64,000 nucleotides of DNA from Lysobacter capsici (GCF_018732085.1 NZ_CP076103.1:1178001-1242000), one strand, 5' to 3'; shown: positions 1 to 8,413, counted from the first letter of the stretch. Made by a program: numbers and translations. The notes: generated from the sequence alone by a model not told the origin.

Positions 1-2
1 TG

Positions 3-440
3 CTGCTGGGCGGGCTGGCCCTGGGCCTGTCGTTCTACGGCCGCCTGCCGCCGATTCCCGGCATCGCCGACGGCTGGTACCTGTCGGCATTGTTCTACGG
101 CCTGATGCTGCTGGGCCTGCTGTTGGCGAGCAATCGCGTGCTGGTCAATCGCGCGACCTGTTTTCTGGGCACCATCAGTTATTCGTTGTACCTGGTGCAT
201 CCGTTCGTGGTGTCGCGGATGTACGGCGTGTTCGCGAAGCTCTACGCCGTGCTGCCGGAAGGCACCGCGTACTTCGCTTGCCTGGGGTTGAGTCTGGTGC
301 TGGTGATTCCGGCGTCGTGGCTGACGTATCGGTTCATCGAGAAGCCCGGCATCCGGCTGGGGCATCGGCTGTTTGCGTGGGTGCGGGCGCGGCGAGGGTC
401 GGCTGCGGATCAAGGCGAGGCGCAGCGGCTGGCGTCTTGA
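3..440 (+). CDS. Acyltransferase 3 family membrane protein, C-terminal part
   Basis: The gene enters from the left edge, so the start is missing; about 145 C-terminal residues remain. The sequence reads as alternating hydrophobic helices with the family-typical segment LGTISYSLYLVHP and the closing motif TYRFIEKPG, followed by a basic cytoplasmic tail. This matches the last membrane helices of OafA/YrhL-type acyltransferases, which transfer acetyl or other acyl groups to surface polysaccharides or peptidoglycan in the inner membrane. The catalytic His/Arg region of the family is N-terminal and lies outside the window, so the substrate cannot be judged. The stop at 438-440 is followed by a repeat-rich gap. 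Confidence 0.8.
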   Translation: MLGGLALGLSFYGRLPPIPGIADGWYLSALFYGLMLLGLLLASNRVLVNRATCFLGTISYSLYLVHPFVVSRMYGVFAKLYAVLPEGTAYFACLGLSLVLVIPASWLTYRFIEKPGIRLGHRLFAWVRARRGSAADQGEAQRLAS

Positions 441-504
441 GTGGAGTCGCTGGCGCAGTCGCTTCGCTGCGTGTGCCGATGTGTGGGTTCTGCGGTGGGT
501 GAGC

Positions 505-693
505 GTAAAGCGTCGGGGCTCAAGCCCCTCCCACAAAAGACCTCGTAGCCTCGCCATTGGCTTGATTGGCTTGATTGGCTTGATTGGCGTTATGAACGTC
601 TTGACGCGAGACCGTGGCGCAAGCCAGCGCAGCTTCCGATCGCAGTGTCTCGTCAGGATTTTTGTGGGAGGGGCTTGAGCTCCGACGCCTTCC
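505..693. repeat. REP pair (family A), left flank of the transposase
   Basis: Two copies of a short palindrome lie head to head: an inverted copy at 509-545 (GGGGCTCAAGCCCC followed by TCCCACAAAAG) and a direct copy at 658-692 (TTTTGTGGGAGGGGCTTGAG). The same palindrome recurs at least a dozen times in this window. Together they form a BIME-like unit on the left side of the REP-associated transposase. The 440-783 gap contains no other recognisable gene. Confidence 0.8.
556..588. repeat. 9-bp minisatellite
   Basis: The unit ATTGGCTTG is repeated at 556, 565 and 574, with a partial fourth copy at 583. It sits between the two REP copies left of the transposase. No gene is evident across it. Confidence 0.85.
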
Positions 694-783
694 GCTCAGT
701 TCGCCGCGTAATCGGAGTTTTCCGATCCTCCGGTGCAATCAACACCGATAGAACCCAATCGCGCGCAGCGCCAGTCTGCGAGC

Positions 784-1272
784 ATGAACTCACCCGATCC
801 TCAGCCCGATTACCAAGCGCTACGACGCGGCCGCTGGTCCGAGCAACAACGCATCTACCTCGTCACCACCGTCTGCATTCGCGGCCGTCGAATCTTCGCC
901 AGCGACCACTGCGCCGACATCGCCGCCCGCGCCATCGCCGACCCCGGGAAATGGCTGGGAGCGAGTTTGCTGTGCTGGGTGCTGATGCCCGACCACTGGC
1001 ATGGCTTGATTGAGTTGCATAGCGACATTCGCCTGGAAAGCGTGGTGGCCTCACTCAAGGGCCGCGCCGCGCGCGCGGTCAATCGCAGCTTGCATCGCAA
1101 GGGGATGGTGTGGATGCCGGGTTTCCACGATCACGCATTGCGCGAAGACGAAGATGTATTGCAAGCGGCGCGCTACATCGTCGCAAATCCAAAGCGCGCA
1201 GGGCTGGTGCAACGTGTCGGCGATTACCCGTATTGGGATGCGGTGTGGCTGGAACAAAAGCGTCGGGGCTAA
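784..1272 (+). CDS. REP-associated tyrosine transposase (RAYT, Y1/HUH family)
   Basis: A protein of about 162 aa from the ATG at 784; an in-frame start at 733 is possible but adds an unconserved tail. It carries the HUH-type metal motif in MPDHWHGL and the catalytic tyrosine in ARYIVANPKRAGLV, as in TnpA_REP/Y1 transposases. These single-strand endonucleases are known to cut at REP hairpins and are thought to spread REP sequences. It is bracketed by REP pairs on both sides. The last codons and the TAA stop (KRRG-stop) lie inside the right-hand REP palindrome, so gene and repeat are physically fused. It is probably the source or domesticated partner of the family A REPs. Confidence 0.88.
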   Translation: MNSPDPQPDYQALRRGRWSEQQRIYLVTTVCIRGRRIFASDHCADIAARAIADPGKWLGASLLCWVLMPDHWHGLIELHSDIRLESVVASLKGRAARAVNRSLHRKGMVWMPGFHDHALREDEDVLQAARYIVANPKRAGLVQRVGDYPYWDAVWLEQKRRG

Positions 1273-1438
1273 AGCTCCCTCCCACAAAAGCCGTCGATCC
1301 GAGGCGGCTGGTTGGCTGGTTGCGTTTCCGATGTCGCACGCATGGCAGCATGCCGTGGTCTGCGAGCGCGACGCTGCCCGCCGGCGCCATTATCGCGAGG
1401 TCTTTTGTGGGAGGGAGCTTTAGCCCCGACGCTTTTCG
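1256..1438. repeat. REP pair (family A), right flank of the transposase
   Basis: An inverted copy at 1256-1290 (CGTCGGGGCTAAAGCTCC) and a direct copy at 1397-1438 (GGGAGGGAGCTTTAGCCCC) lie head to head. These variants carry TAAAG/TTTAG in the loop instead of the TTCAG/TGAAG found elsewhere, which supplies the transposase stop codon. With the left pair they form a symmetrical transposase-plus-REP unit. Confidence 0.82.
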
Positions 1439-1439
1439 A

Positions 1440-3395
1440 TCAGTGCGCCGCGCTCTCGCGCAAACCCAGCGCAACCAACTTGGCTTCGATGCGCTCACCC
1501 AGGCCGGACGGCTTGTCCAGGCCCATGCGTCGCAACGCCTCGTGGTCCTGGCTGGCGGGAGCGAACAACGCACGCAGCACGGTCTTGATCTTCGCGCCCT
1601 TTGTAGCGGTACTCGCCTTCAACCATCCCAGCGCCTTGACCAGCCGCTGCTCGACCGCGTCGAAGTCGCTGCCGAGCGGGTAATCAGGCAGCGTGCCGTC
1701 GCTGCGGAACGGCGCCAGTGTTTCGCGCAGGCGCTCGGGATTGTTGTGGGGCGTCACGCGCGGCGTGAACCGCGGCAGCTTGCCGCTGCCCATCGCGGTC
1801 AGCAGCAGGCCGGCGATGAAACGCGAGTCGGCGACGGCCGCCATCGCGCGGATGCAGTCCTCGTCGGTCTTGCCGCGCAGGTCGGCGATCCCGTACTCGG
1901 TGATGTAGACATCGCGCAGATGGCGCGGGATCGTGGTCTGCGCGTAGTTCCACACCACGTTCGAACGGACCTCGCCGCCGCTCTCGCGGCTGGCGCGCAG
2001 CATCAGCACCGAGCGTGCGTTGGGCAGGGCGTGCGCCATCGCGACGAAGTTGTATTGCCCGCCGACCCCCGACACCACCCGGCCGTCGTCGAGCGTGTCC
2101 GACACCGCCGCGCCGAGCGCGGTGGCCATCATGCAACTGTTGAAGAAGCGCGCGTCGCGACGTTGCAGGCGCTCCAGCGTTTCGTTGCCGCCGTACAGTT
2201 CGTTGACCTCGCTGATCCGGCGCATGCTGATGCCGCGGCGCTGATCGTCGGGCAGATGCCGCAGCCATTGATAGAAATCCGGCGAGCCCAGATAGAAGCC
2301 GCCTTGCAGGAATTCGCCTTCGCGTTCCAGGTGTGCGAGGTCGTCGGAGCTGGCGTCGCCGTCATGCACGCGGCGCATCACCTCCAGATCGTCGACGACC
2401 TTGCGCTTGATCACGCCGACTTCGACCAATCGCCGGAAGCCTTCGTTGATCATTTCGGAACAGCCAAAAAGCCCGACGCTAAAAGGTCCGAGCGGCGCAA
2501 CTGGCGCCTTCGCGTCGTCATCCGCCGCCGCCCCACCTCCCAACGCCGCAATCACCCGCAGATACGCCGCGTTATCCGTATGCCGCAGCGCCAGCGCATG
2601 ACACAGCGCGTCGGCCAGCGTGCCGATGCCGATCTGCAAGGTGCCGCCGTCGCGTACCAAAGTGCTGGCATAAAAGCCGATCGCGTAATCCGCATCGCTG
2701 ACCGGTTGCCTCGGCAAACCGAACAATTTCGGATACGGCCCCGGCGGCGTCACCACCGCATCGAAGAAATCCGCCTCGACCGCGGCGCTGCCGTCGAGCC
2801 ACGGCAACTGCGGGTCGACTTCGGCGATCAATACTGGTCGCGGCAGACCGCGCGCGACGATCGCGTCGACCGCGTCGAAGGTCAGATCGGTATTGCACGA
2901 CAGCGACAAACGCGTCCCGCCGTTCGGATCGGCGGCGACTTTCTGCACGATCGCGTTGACGCCGCGATCGGCCAGCGCGCGCGCGACATGGGTGTAGTTG
3001 AGGCTGGCGTAACGGCGCTGGGTCGCGCTGGCGTTGAGCAGCGCGCCCGATTGCAGGTAGAACTCCTCGATCTCGATATGCGCCGGCAAGGTGTTGCGCT
3101 TGAGCGCCTGCACGTAGCGCAGGCGCGGGAAGTCGTCGCCGAAATGGCGCTGCGCGAACGGCCCGATGAAGCGCCCTTCCAGGCCCTTGCCCGCGCCCGG
3201 CGGGTCCAGCGACAGCGCGGTGTACAGATGCAACGGCCGCGTGCTGTCGCCTTCGGCGCGTTCGTACAGCGCATTGAGCAGCCGGTGCGGCTTGCCCAGG
3301 CCGAGCGGTGCGCCGACGTGCAGCGGGCCGGGCAGGCGCTGGTAGAGGAAGTCGACGGCGTCGGTCAGGGAGTCGAAATGCTGGGGCGTGTTCAT
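1440..3395 (-). CDS. Acetyl-CoA hydrolase/transferase family protein
   Basis: A 651-aa cytoplasmic protein of the acetyl-CoA hydrolase / class I CoA-transferase superfamily, which moves CoA between acetyl-CoA and another carboxylate or hydrolyses it. Visible motifs are the N-terminal nucleotide-like segment LHVGAPLGLGKPHRLL, the glycine-rich GVGGQYNFVAMAH of the C-terminal domain, and the family-typical ITEYGIADLRGKT near residue 530. It is longer than typical bacterial forms (about 430-500 aa), with an extra internal segment containing an AADDDAKAP linker around residue 285. The stop overlaps the edge of a REP. It lies 84 bp downstream of modC but is not obviously part of that operon. Confidence 0.85.
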   Translation of the reverse strand: MNTPQHFDSLTDAVDFLYQRLPGPLHVGAPLGLGKPHRLLNALYERAEGDSTRPLHLYTALSLDPPGAGKGLEGRFIGPFAQRHFGDDFPRLRYVQALKRNTLPAHIEIEEFYLQSGALLNASATQRRYASLNYTHVARALADRGVNAIVQKVAADPNGGTRLSLSCNTDLTFDAVDAIVARGLPRPVLIAEVDPQLPWLDGSAAVEADFFDAVVTPPGPYPKLFGLPRQPVSDADYAIGFYASTLVRDGGTLQIGIGTLADALCHALALRHTDNAAYLRVIAALGGGAAADDDAKAPVAPLGPFSVGLFGCSEMINEGFRRLVEVGVIKRKVVDDLEVMRRVHDGDASSDDLAHLEREGEFLQGGFYLGSPDFYQWLRHLPDDQRRGISMRRISEVNELYGGNETLERLQRRDARFFNSCMMATALGAAVSDTLDDGRVVSGVGGQYNFVAMAHALPNARSVLMLRASRESGGEVRSNVVWNYAQTTIPRHLRDVYITEYGIADLRGKTDEDCIRAMAAVADSRFIAGLLLTAMGSGKLPRFTPRVTPHNNPERLRETLAPFRSDGTLPDYPLGSDFDAVEQRLVKALGWLKASTATKGAKIKTVLRALFAPASQDHEALRRMGLDKPSGLGERIEAKLVALGLRESAAH

Positions 3396-3479
3396 ACGGG
3401 CCAGTATGGCACCGGGTCCGCGAACGCGATAACCGGCCCGCCCGGCCCTGCATCCGCCGGATCGGGGCCGCGCAACGGC

Positions 3480-4112
3480 TCAGTCGAGCACGTGGACCTC
3501 GTCGGCGATGCGCCGCACTTCGTCGGGGTAGTGGCTGACGTAGATCATCGGCAACGAAGTTTCGTCGCGCACGCGTTGCAGGTACGGCAGCAACTCGTCG
3601 CGACGATTCATGTCGAGCATCGACAGCGGTTCGTCCAGCAGCAGGATGCGCGGCTGCGACAGCAAGGCGCGGCCGAGCGCGACGCGCTGCATTTCGCCGC
3701 CCGACAGGCCGGCGGTGCCGCGTTGCAGCAGCGCGCCGATGCCGAGCAGGTCGACGATCGCGTCGAGTTCGAAACGCGGCGCGCGCTTCGCCTCGCCGCG
3801 CAGGCCGTAGAGCAGATTGCCGCGCACGTCCAGATGCGGAAACAGGCGCGCGTCCTGGAACACATAGCCGATATGACGGCGATGCGCCGGCAGATCGACG
3901 CGCGCGGCGCTGTCGTACAGACAGCGGCCGGCGATTTCGATGCGCCCGCGCAGCGGCCGCAGCAGGCCGGCGATCGCATGCAGCAACGAGGTCTTGCCGG
4001 CGCCGGAATCGCCGACCACCGCGATCACGCGTTGCTCGCTGCGGATCGCGATCGAGCGGGTGAAGCCGCCGCGGCGCAGTTCGACTTCGATCAGGAAACT
4101 CGCCGCGCTCAT
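3480..4112 (-). CDS. modC: Molybdate ABC transporter, ATP-binding protein
   Basis: A 210-aa ABC ATPase that powers molybdate import. Walker A is GDSGAGKTS, the signature is LSGGEMQR, Walker B is RILLLDEP, and the switch histidine is in IYVSHYPDEV. The start is fixed by an ATGA overlap with modB (the modB stop shares four bases with this ATG). Known ModC proteins are about 350 aa, with a C-terminal molybdate-binding TOBE/Mop domain. That domain is absent here, the protein ending directly after the ATPase core with VHVLD. The assignment as molybdate-specific rests on the adjacent modB and modA. Confidence 0.88.
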   Translation of the reverse strand: MSAASFLIEVELRRGGFTRSIAIRSEQRVIAVVGDSGAGKTSLLHAIAGLLRPLRGRIEIAGRCLYDSAARVDLPAHRRHIGYVFQDARLFPHLDVRGNLLYGLRGEAKRAPRFELDAIVDLLGIGALLQRGTAGLSGGEMQRVALGRALLSQPRILLLDEPLSMLDMNRRDELLPYLQRVRDETSLPMIYVSHYPDEVRRIADEVHVLD

Positions 4113-4801
4113 CGTTGCGCACTCGCGCGTTGGCGTTGCACCAGCCATTCCGACACCAGCACCGCGGCGAACGAGATCGCGACCGCGACCACGGCCAGCC
4201 GCAGCACGCCCGACTCGCCGCCGGGCACCTGCATCAGGCCGTAGATCGCCGACGACAGGGTCTGGGTTGCGCCGGGAATGTTCGACACGAAGGTGATGGT
4301 CGCGCCGAATTCGCCCAGCGCCTTGGCGAACGACAGCACCGCGCCGGCCATCAGGCCCGGCCACGCCAGCGGCAAGGTCACGCCGAAGAACACTCGCCAG
4401 CGGTTGGCGCCGAGGGTCGAGGCGGCTTGTTCCAGGCGTTGATCGACCGCTTCGATCGACAGCCGGATCGCGCGCACCATCAACGGAAAGCCCATGATCG
4501 CGCTGGCCAGCGCGGCGCCGGTCCAGCGGAACGCGAAACTGACGTGCAGGTAGTCGGCGAGGAAGCGGCCGATCGGCCCTTGCGAGCCGAACGCGATCAG
4601 CAAGGCATAGCCGGTGACCACCGGGGGCAGCACCAGCGGCAGGTACAGCAAGGTGTCGAACAGCAACTTGCCGGGAAAGCGCGTGCGCGCCAGCAGCCAG
4701 CCGAGCGCCACGCCGAGCGGCAGGCTGCACACGGTGGCGACCGTGGCGACCTTCAGGCTCAATGCGATCGCGGTGAGTTCGGCCGGGCTGAAGTCGAACA
4801 T
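4109..4801 (-). CDS. modB: Molybdate ABC transporter permease
   Basis: A 230-aa inner-membrane permease with about five hydrophobic helices. It has the binding-protein-dependent transport signature in the cytoplasmic loop (EQAASTLGANRWRVFFGVTLP), which docks to the ATPase. Its size and sequence style (LLYLPLVLPPVVTGYALL near the N-terminus, FAKALGEFGATITF near the C-terminus) are typical of ModB. It overlaps modC by 4 bp and follows modA by 10 bp, so the three genes are one operon. Confidence 0.93.
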   Translation of the reverse strand: MFDFSPAELTAIALSLKVATVATVCSLPLGVALGWLLARTRFPGKLLFDTLLYLPLVLPPVVTGYALLIAFGSQGPIGRFLADYLHVSFAFRWTGAALASAIMGFPLMVRAIRLSIEAVDQRLEQAASTLGANRWRVFFGVTLPLAWPGLMAGAVLSFAKALGEFGATITFVSNIPGATQTLSSAIYGLMQVPGGESGVLRLAVVAVAISFAAVLVSEWLVQRQRASAQR

Positions 4802-4811
4802 CGAAGCGCGG

Positions 4812-5606
4812 TCAGTCCAGCGCGGTGAAGCCGTGGCGGCGGAAGATCGCGCTCGCGGCCGGCGACTTGAGCCACTTCACGAATGCGGCCGCGTTGGGCT
4901 GCTTGCTCGCGTTCAGGCGCGCGATCGGATAGACGATCGGCGGATGAGTGTCGGCCGAGAAGGTCGCGAGCACGCGCACGTTCGGTTCGGCCTTGGCGTC
5001 GCTGCCGTAGACCACGCCGAGCGGGGCTTCGCCGCGCGCGACCAGCATCAGCGCGGCGCGCACGTTCTCGGCTTCGGCGACCTTGGGCTGCAGCTGATCC
5101 CACACGCCCAGCGAGGTGAAGGCCGCGCGCGCGTACTTGCCGGCGGGCACGCTCGCGGTCAGCGCCAATGCGATGCGGCCGTCGCCGAGCAGCGGCAGCA
5201 GTTTCACTCCGGGCTTGAGGGTGACCGCTTTGGCTTTGCTCGTCTTCGGCGCGATCAACACCAGGGTGTTGCCGAGCAGGTTGCGGCGGCTGGCGTCGTC
5301 GATCAGCTTGCGTTCGTGCAGGTAGTCCATCCAGTCCAGGTCGGCGGAGACGAACACGTCGGCCGGCGCGCCCTGTTCGATCTGGCGGGCGAGCGCGGAG
5401 CTGGCGGCGTACGACACCCGCACCGGTTGCGCGGTGGCTTTCTGGTAGGCCGCGGCGGCTTCGTCGAAGGATTCCTTGAGGCTGGCGGCGGCGAACACGG
5501 TGATCGGTTCGGCGGCGGCCGGCGTTTGTGCGCCGGCGAAGCCCGCGGCGAGCAGGCAGGTCACGCAGCACAGGGTTTGCAGCCAGCGGCGACGCATCGG
5601 GTTCAT
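4812..5606 (-). CDS. modA: Molybdate ABC transporter, periplasmic binding protein
   Basis: A 264-aa periplasmic solute-binding protein. The N-terminal signal peptide is clear (a basic MRRR start, a hydrophobic stretch, cleavage near AGFAGA). The mature part begins with the ModA hallmark ITVFAAASLKESFDE. It then shows YAASSALARQIEQGAPADVFVS, where the serines and backbone amides that bind the oxyanion are expected. It is the first gene of modABC. Tungstate binding cannot be excluded from sequence. The gap of 67 bp to the upstream molybdopterin-domain gene could hold a promoter, though none is obvious. Confidence 0.93.
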   Translation of the reverse strand: MNPMRRRWLQTLCCVTCLLAAGFAGAQTPAAAEPITVFAAASLKESFDEAAAAYQKATAQPVRVSYAASSALARQIEQGAPADVFVSADLDWMDYLHERKLIDDASRRNLLGNTLVLIAPKTSKAKAVTLKPGVKLLPLLGDGRIALALTASVPAGKYARAAFTSLGVWDQLQPKVAEAENVRAALMLVARGEAPLGVVYGSDAKAEPNVRVLATFSADTHPPIVYPIARLNASKQPNAAAFVKWLKSPAASAIFRRHGFTALD

Positions 5607-5673
5607 GACGGGCCTGTTCGGTTGGGGGTGCAGGAAGAGTACCGCCAGCAGGTGAGGGTGGGATGCGCGCCGG

Positions 5674-6189
5674 TCAGCGTGCGTCGATCACGCGGATCGA
5701 TTCGACCTGGCGCACCCAGCGCGCCGGCCGCGCTTCGCCCGGCGCGATCAGCCGCCACGGGCCGTCGTCGGCCGGCAGTGGCTTGCCGTCGCAGCGCCGG
5801 GTCAGCACGACCTGGCGATTGCCCAGGCCGGGATCGAGTTCGCCGAGCGAGAACGCCGCGCGGTAGCCGTCGCGGGCCTGCACCACGACCACACGCGCGA
5901 GTTGCGGGCCGCGCAGCGGTTCGGCCGGGATCGCGCCGCTGGCGCGCAGCAGTTCGTGCAGGGCGACGCCTTCGCAGCTGAGTTTTTTGCCGTGCGCCTC
6001 GCCCTGCGCGGTGACCTGCGGCAGGCGCGCGATCAACGCGTCGTCGAGCTTGACCTCGACCGGCGCGATCGGCGCGGAGGCCTTGGGCGCTTCGTGCCGA
6101 TGCGGCGCGGCGGCTTTGTCGTCGGCCCGGGCGAGGCCGAGCGAGGCGAGCGGGATCAACACGGCCAGCGAAACCTGCAGACGGATCAT
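5674..6189 (-). CDS. Periplasmic molybdopterin-binding oxidoreductase-like protein
   Basis: A 171-aa protein with a signal peptide (cleavage near LGLARA-DD), then a short His/Pro/Ala-rich linker. The following domain resembles the sulfite-oxidase-type molybdopterin fold: KLSCEGVALHELLRASG fits the motif holding the conserved cysteine, with DGYRAAFSLGELDPG and GPWRLIAPGEARPARWVRQV after it. Such short versions are known near molybdenum genes, but their substrate is generally unknown. It lies directly upstream of modA in the same direction, which supports a link to molybdenum use. It could be a cofactor-binding accessory rather than a full enzyme. Confidence 0.7.
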   Translation of the reverse strand: MIRLQVSLAVLIPLASLGLARADDKAAAPHRHEAPKASAPIAPVEVKLDDALIARLPQVTAQGEAHGKKLSCEGVALHELLRASGAIPAEPLRGPQLARVVVVQARDGYRAAFSLGELDPGLGNRQVVLTRRCDGKPLPADDGPWRLIAPGEARPARWVRQVESIRVIDAR

Positions 6190-6310
6190 GGGGCGCTCCT
6201 GGATGAAGCCGGGTTTGGCGAACGGGCGAATCGCAGCGATGGACCGGGTCGGCGAGTTGCCGGCATCGGCCCGCGCGAGCGGCGCCGCGAGCGCGCCACG
6301 CGAGCGTGGT

Positions 6311-7180
6311 TCAGAACTGATTGAGCGGCAATTTCAGATAGCGTACGCCGTTGCTCTCGGGCTCGGGCAGCGCGCCGCCGCGCAGATTGACCTGCAACGC
6401 CGGCAGGATCAGCGCCGGCACCGCCAAGGTCGCGTCGCGCGCTTCGCGCAGGGCGACGAACTCGGCTTCGCCGGTGTCGGCGCGGACGTGGATGTTGCTG
6501 CGTTTCTGCTCGCCGATCGTGGTTTCGCAGGCGACCTCGCGGTCGCCGGCGCCGTAGTCGTGGCAGACGAATACGCGGGTGGTGTCGGGCAATCGGTAAA
6601 GGCGCTGGATCGACTGGTACAGCATCGCCGCGTCGCCGCCGGGGAAGTCGCAGCGCGCGGTGCCGCTGTCGGGCAGGAACAGGGAGTCGCCGGTGAACAG
6701 CGCATCGCCGATCAGGTACGCGAGGCTGTCCTGGGTGTGGCCGGGCACCGGGATCGCCTGCGCCGGCAGTTCGCCCACGGCGAAGGCATCGTCGTCGTCG
6801 AACAGGCGGTCGAAAGCGGACGCTTCGGTTTCGGCCAGGCCGAACACCGGCGCGAAGAAGCGCCGCACCTCGCCGATGCGGCGGCCGATCGCCAGCTGCG
6901 GCGCGTGGCCGCCGTCGGCTTGCAGACGCTGGCGCAGGACGTGCGCGGCGCTGAGGTGATCGGCGTGGGCGTGGGTTTCCAGCAGCCAGTCGATCCGCCA
7001 TCCGCGGCTGCGCGCTTCGCTCAGCAGGCGTTGCGCGCTGTCGGTCGCGGTGCGGCCGGCGCGCGGGTCGAAGTCGAGCACCGGGTCGACGATCGCCGCC
7101 GCGCCGCTGGCCGGATCGGCCACGAGGTAGGACCAGGTGCCGGTATCGGCGTGGTGGAACGGCACGACCTGCGGCGACAT
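6311..7180 (-). CDS. ETHE1/Blh-like persulfide dioxygenase (MBL fold)
   Basis: A 289-aa metallo-beta-lactamase-fold protein. The metal motif HAHADHLSA is at about residues 70-78, a further histidine is in PGHTQDSLAY, the bridging aspartate is in FTGDSLFLPDSGTARCDFPGGDA, and the last histidine is in VCHDYGAG. The GTARCDFPGGDA segment and the C-terminal EARDATLAVPALILPALQVNLRGG are characteristic of the ETHE1/Blh group, which oxidises glutathione persulfide to sulfite using iron. The start is supported by AGGAG upstream of the ATG. Its position near a molybdopterin protein and the molybdate importer suggests a sulfide/sulfite detoxification context, which is an inference. Confidence 0.82.
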   Translation of the reverse strand: MSPQVVPFHHADTGTWSYLVADPASGAAAIVDPVLDFDPRAGRTATDSAQRLLSEARSRGWRIDWLLETHAHADHLSAAHVLRQRLQADGGHAPQLAIGRRIGEVRRFFAPVFGLAETEASAFDRLFDDDDAFAVGELPAQAIPVPGHTQDSLAYLIGDALFTGDSLFLPDSGTARCDFPGGDAAMLYQSIQRLYRLPDTTRVFVCHDYGAGDREVACETTIGEQKRSNIHVRADTGEAEFVALREARDATLAVPALILPALQVNLRGGALPEPESNGVRYLKLPLNQF

Positions 7181-7277
7181 GCGGATCTCCTGGGCGAACG
7201 ACGGGCGCGGCGGGCAAGCGTACGCAGTAGCAACGCGGTGCGGGCGGGGCAGGGGACGCGCGGCCCCACGGCGCGGC

Positions 7278-8177
7278 TCAGCGCGGCTTGGCGAACGCCG
7301 CGTTCAATACTTCGGCCAGGTGCTCGCCGCCCATGCGCAACTGGGTTTCGGCGACCGGGCGCCAGGTGGCGACGTAGTCGGCCGGCAATTTGTGCGCGGG
7401 CTTGCCCGACGGCGTGAGCGGATAGAACCCCGGCTGCAGCACCAGCTTGCACGCGCTTTCGGCCCAGCCCGGCGAATCCGGCGGCAGGCCGGCGCCGCCG
7501 ACCCGCGGCACGTCGATCGTGCGCAGGCGCTCGAGGTAGGCGTCGTCCTTGAGCTTGTTCATCGACAGCATGGTGCTGTCCCACAGCGAATGCAGGTTGC
7601 TGCCGTAGCCGTCCGGGCGCGCGGGCTGGCCGGGGATCGACAGCTGGAAATCGTTGCCGCCCTTGTCGTGGCCGAAACCGGCGTGCAGCGGTTGGTGCAC
7701 GTCGCCGACGAAATGGACCACGAACTTCAGCGCCTGCACGCGCTCGGCCTGCGGCTTGGTGCGGTCGGCCAGGATCGCGGCCTGGGCGCGGATCGCTTCG
7801 ACCACGCAGTTGCCGCCCGGGCAGTGGCGGGCGGCGTCGTAGTGGCAGTCGTCCTCGGCGATGTTGACGTAATGCCACTTGCCGCTGCGCCGGCCGAGGT
7901 CGGGGTCGTTGGCGCGCAGGTCGTCGGCCCAGTTGGCGATGGCGGGCAGCGGATCGTCGCTCGAGGCGGCATCGGGTTCGCCGGCCAGCAGTTGCTGGAT
8001 CTGGCTGCGCACGTCGGGGCGCAGGTCGTCCCAGGCCAGGGCGGCGACCAGGCGATGGCCCTGCGGGCCCCAGGCGAGGGCGTTGAGCGGCAGCAGGAGC
8101 AGCAGCGCGGCGAGCCGGCGCAGGTGGCGGCGGTGGCGGGCGGCGGGACGGGAGGCGTCAGCGGGCATGTTTTTCAT
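7278..8177 (-). CDS. S1/P1-type secreted nuclease
   Basis: A 299-aa zinc nuclease with a signal peptide ending at NALA, so the mature protein starts with Trp (WGPQGHRLVA) as in P1 nuclease, where the N-terminal Trp itself binds zinc. Further expected zinc ligands are seen in NWADDLR, KWHYVNI, VVHFVGDVHQPLH and NLHSLWDSTML. It should cleave single-stranded DNA/RNA and 3'-phosphates in the periplasm or outside the cell. The ATG at 8177 was chosen because it starts a proper signal peptide; the frame stays open upstream only because it reads through an intergenic repeat. Confidence 0.92.
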   Translation of the reverse strand: MKNMPADASRPAARHRRHLRRLAALLLLLPLNALAWGPQGHRLVAALAWDDLRPDVRSQIQQLLAGEPDAASSDDPLPAIANWADDLRANDPDLGRRSGKWHYVNIAEDDCHYDAARHCPGGNCVVEAIRAQAAILADRTKPQAERVQALKFVVHFVGDVHQPLHAGFGHDKGGNDFQLSIPGQPARPDGYGSNLHSLWDSTMLSMNKLKDDAYLERLRTIDVPRVGGAGLPPDSPGWAESACKLVLQPGFYPLTPSGKPAHKLPADYVATWRPVAETQLRMGGEHLAEVLNAAFAKPR

Positions 8178-8288
8178 GGACGCCACTTTACCGGAGCCGC
8201 CGCGGCGGCCGCTGTCCGAACGTGGCGGTGCGAGCAACGGCGAACCCGCCATCGCCTCCCCCTTTTCAAACCCGCCGTGCTTTGCTTT

Positions 8289-8413
8289 TCCCCCCTTTGA
8301 AAAAGGGGGGCAGGGGGGGATTTGCTTTTGCTCTTTCGTCGCAAGCAACAGCAACAGCAAATGCCCCGCGATCGCTGCGCGATCCCTGCCCCCTTTTTTT
8401 AAAGGGGGCAACT
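8289..8413. repeat. Palindromic repeat family C (CCCCCTTTGAAAAAGGGGG type)
   Basis: Two related hairpins, CCCCCTTTGAAAAAGGGGGG at about 8290-8310 and CCCCCTTTTTTTAAAGGGGG at about 8389-8409, enclose a stretch rich in TTTGCT and AGCAACAGCAA. They fill the gap between the nuclease and ompW. The same family recurs at 10518-10670. Confidence 0.8.

Noticed and set aside
1110..4244. A plus-strand open frame of over 1000 codons opposite the acetyl-CoA hydrolase and modC genes
   Set aside because: It is rich in Arg, Gln and Ala with no domain, and runs antisense to two well-recognised proteins. Such frames are expected at this GC content.
7278..8411. A longer S1/P1 nuclease starting at 8411
   Set aside because: The extra 78 residues are translated from an intergenic repeat; the Met at 8177 begins a normal signal peptide.
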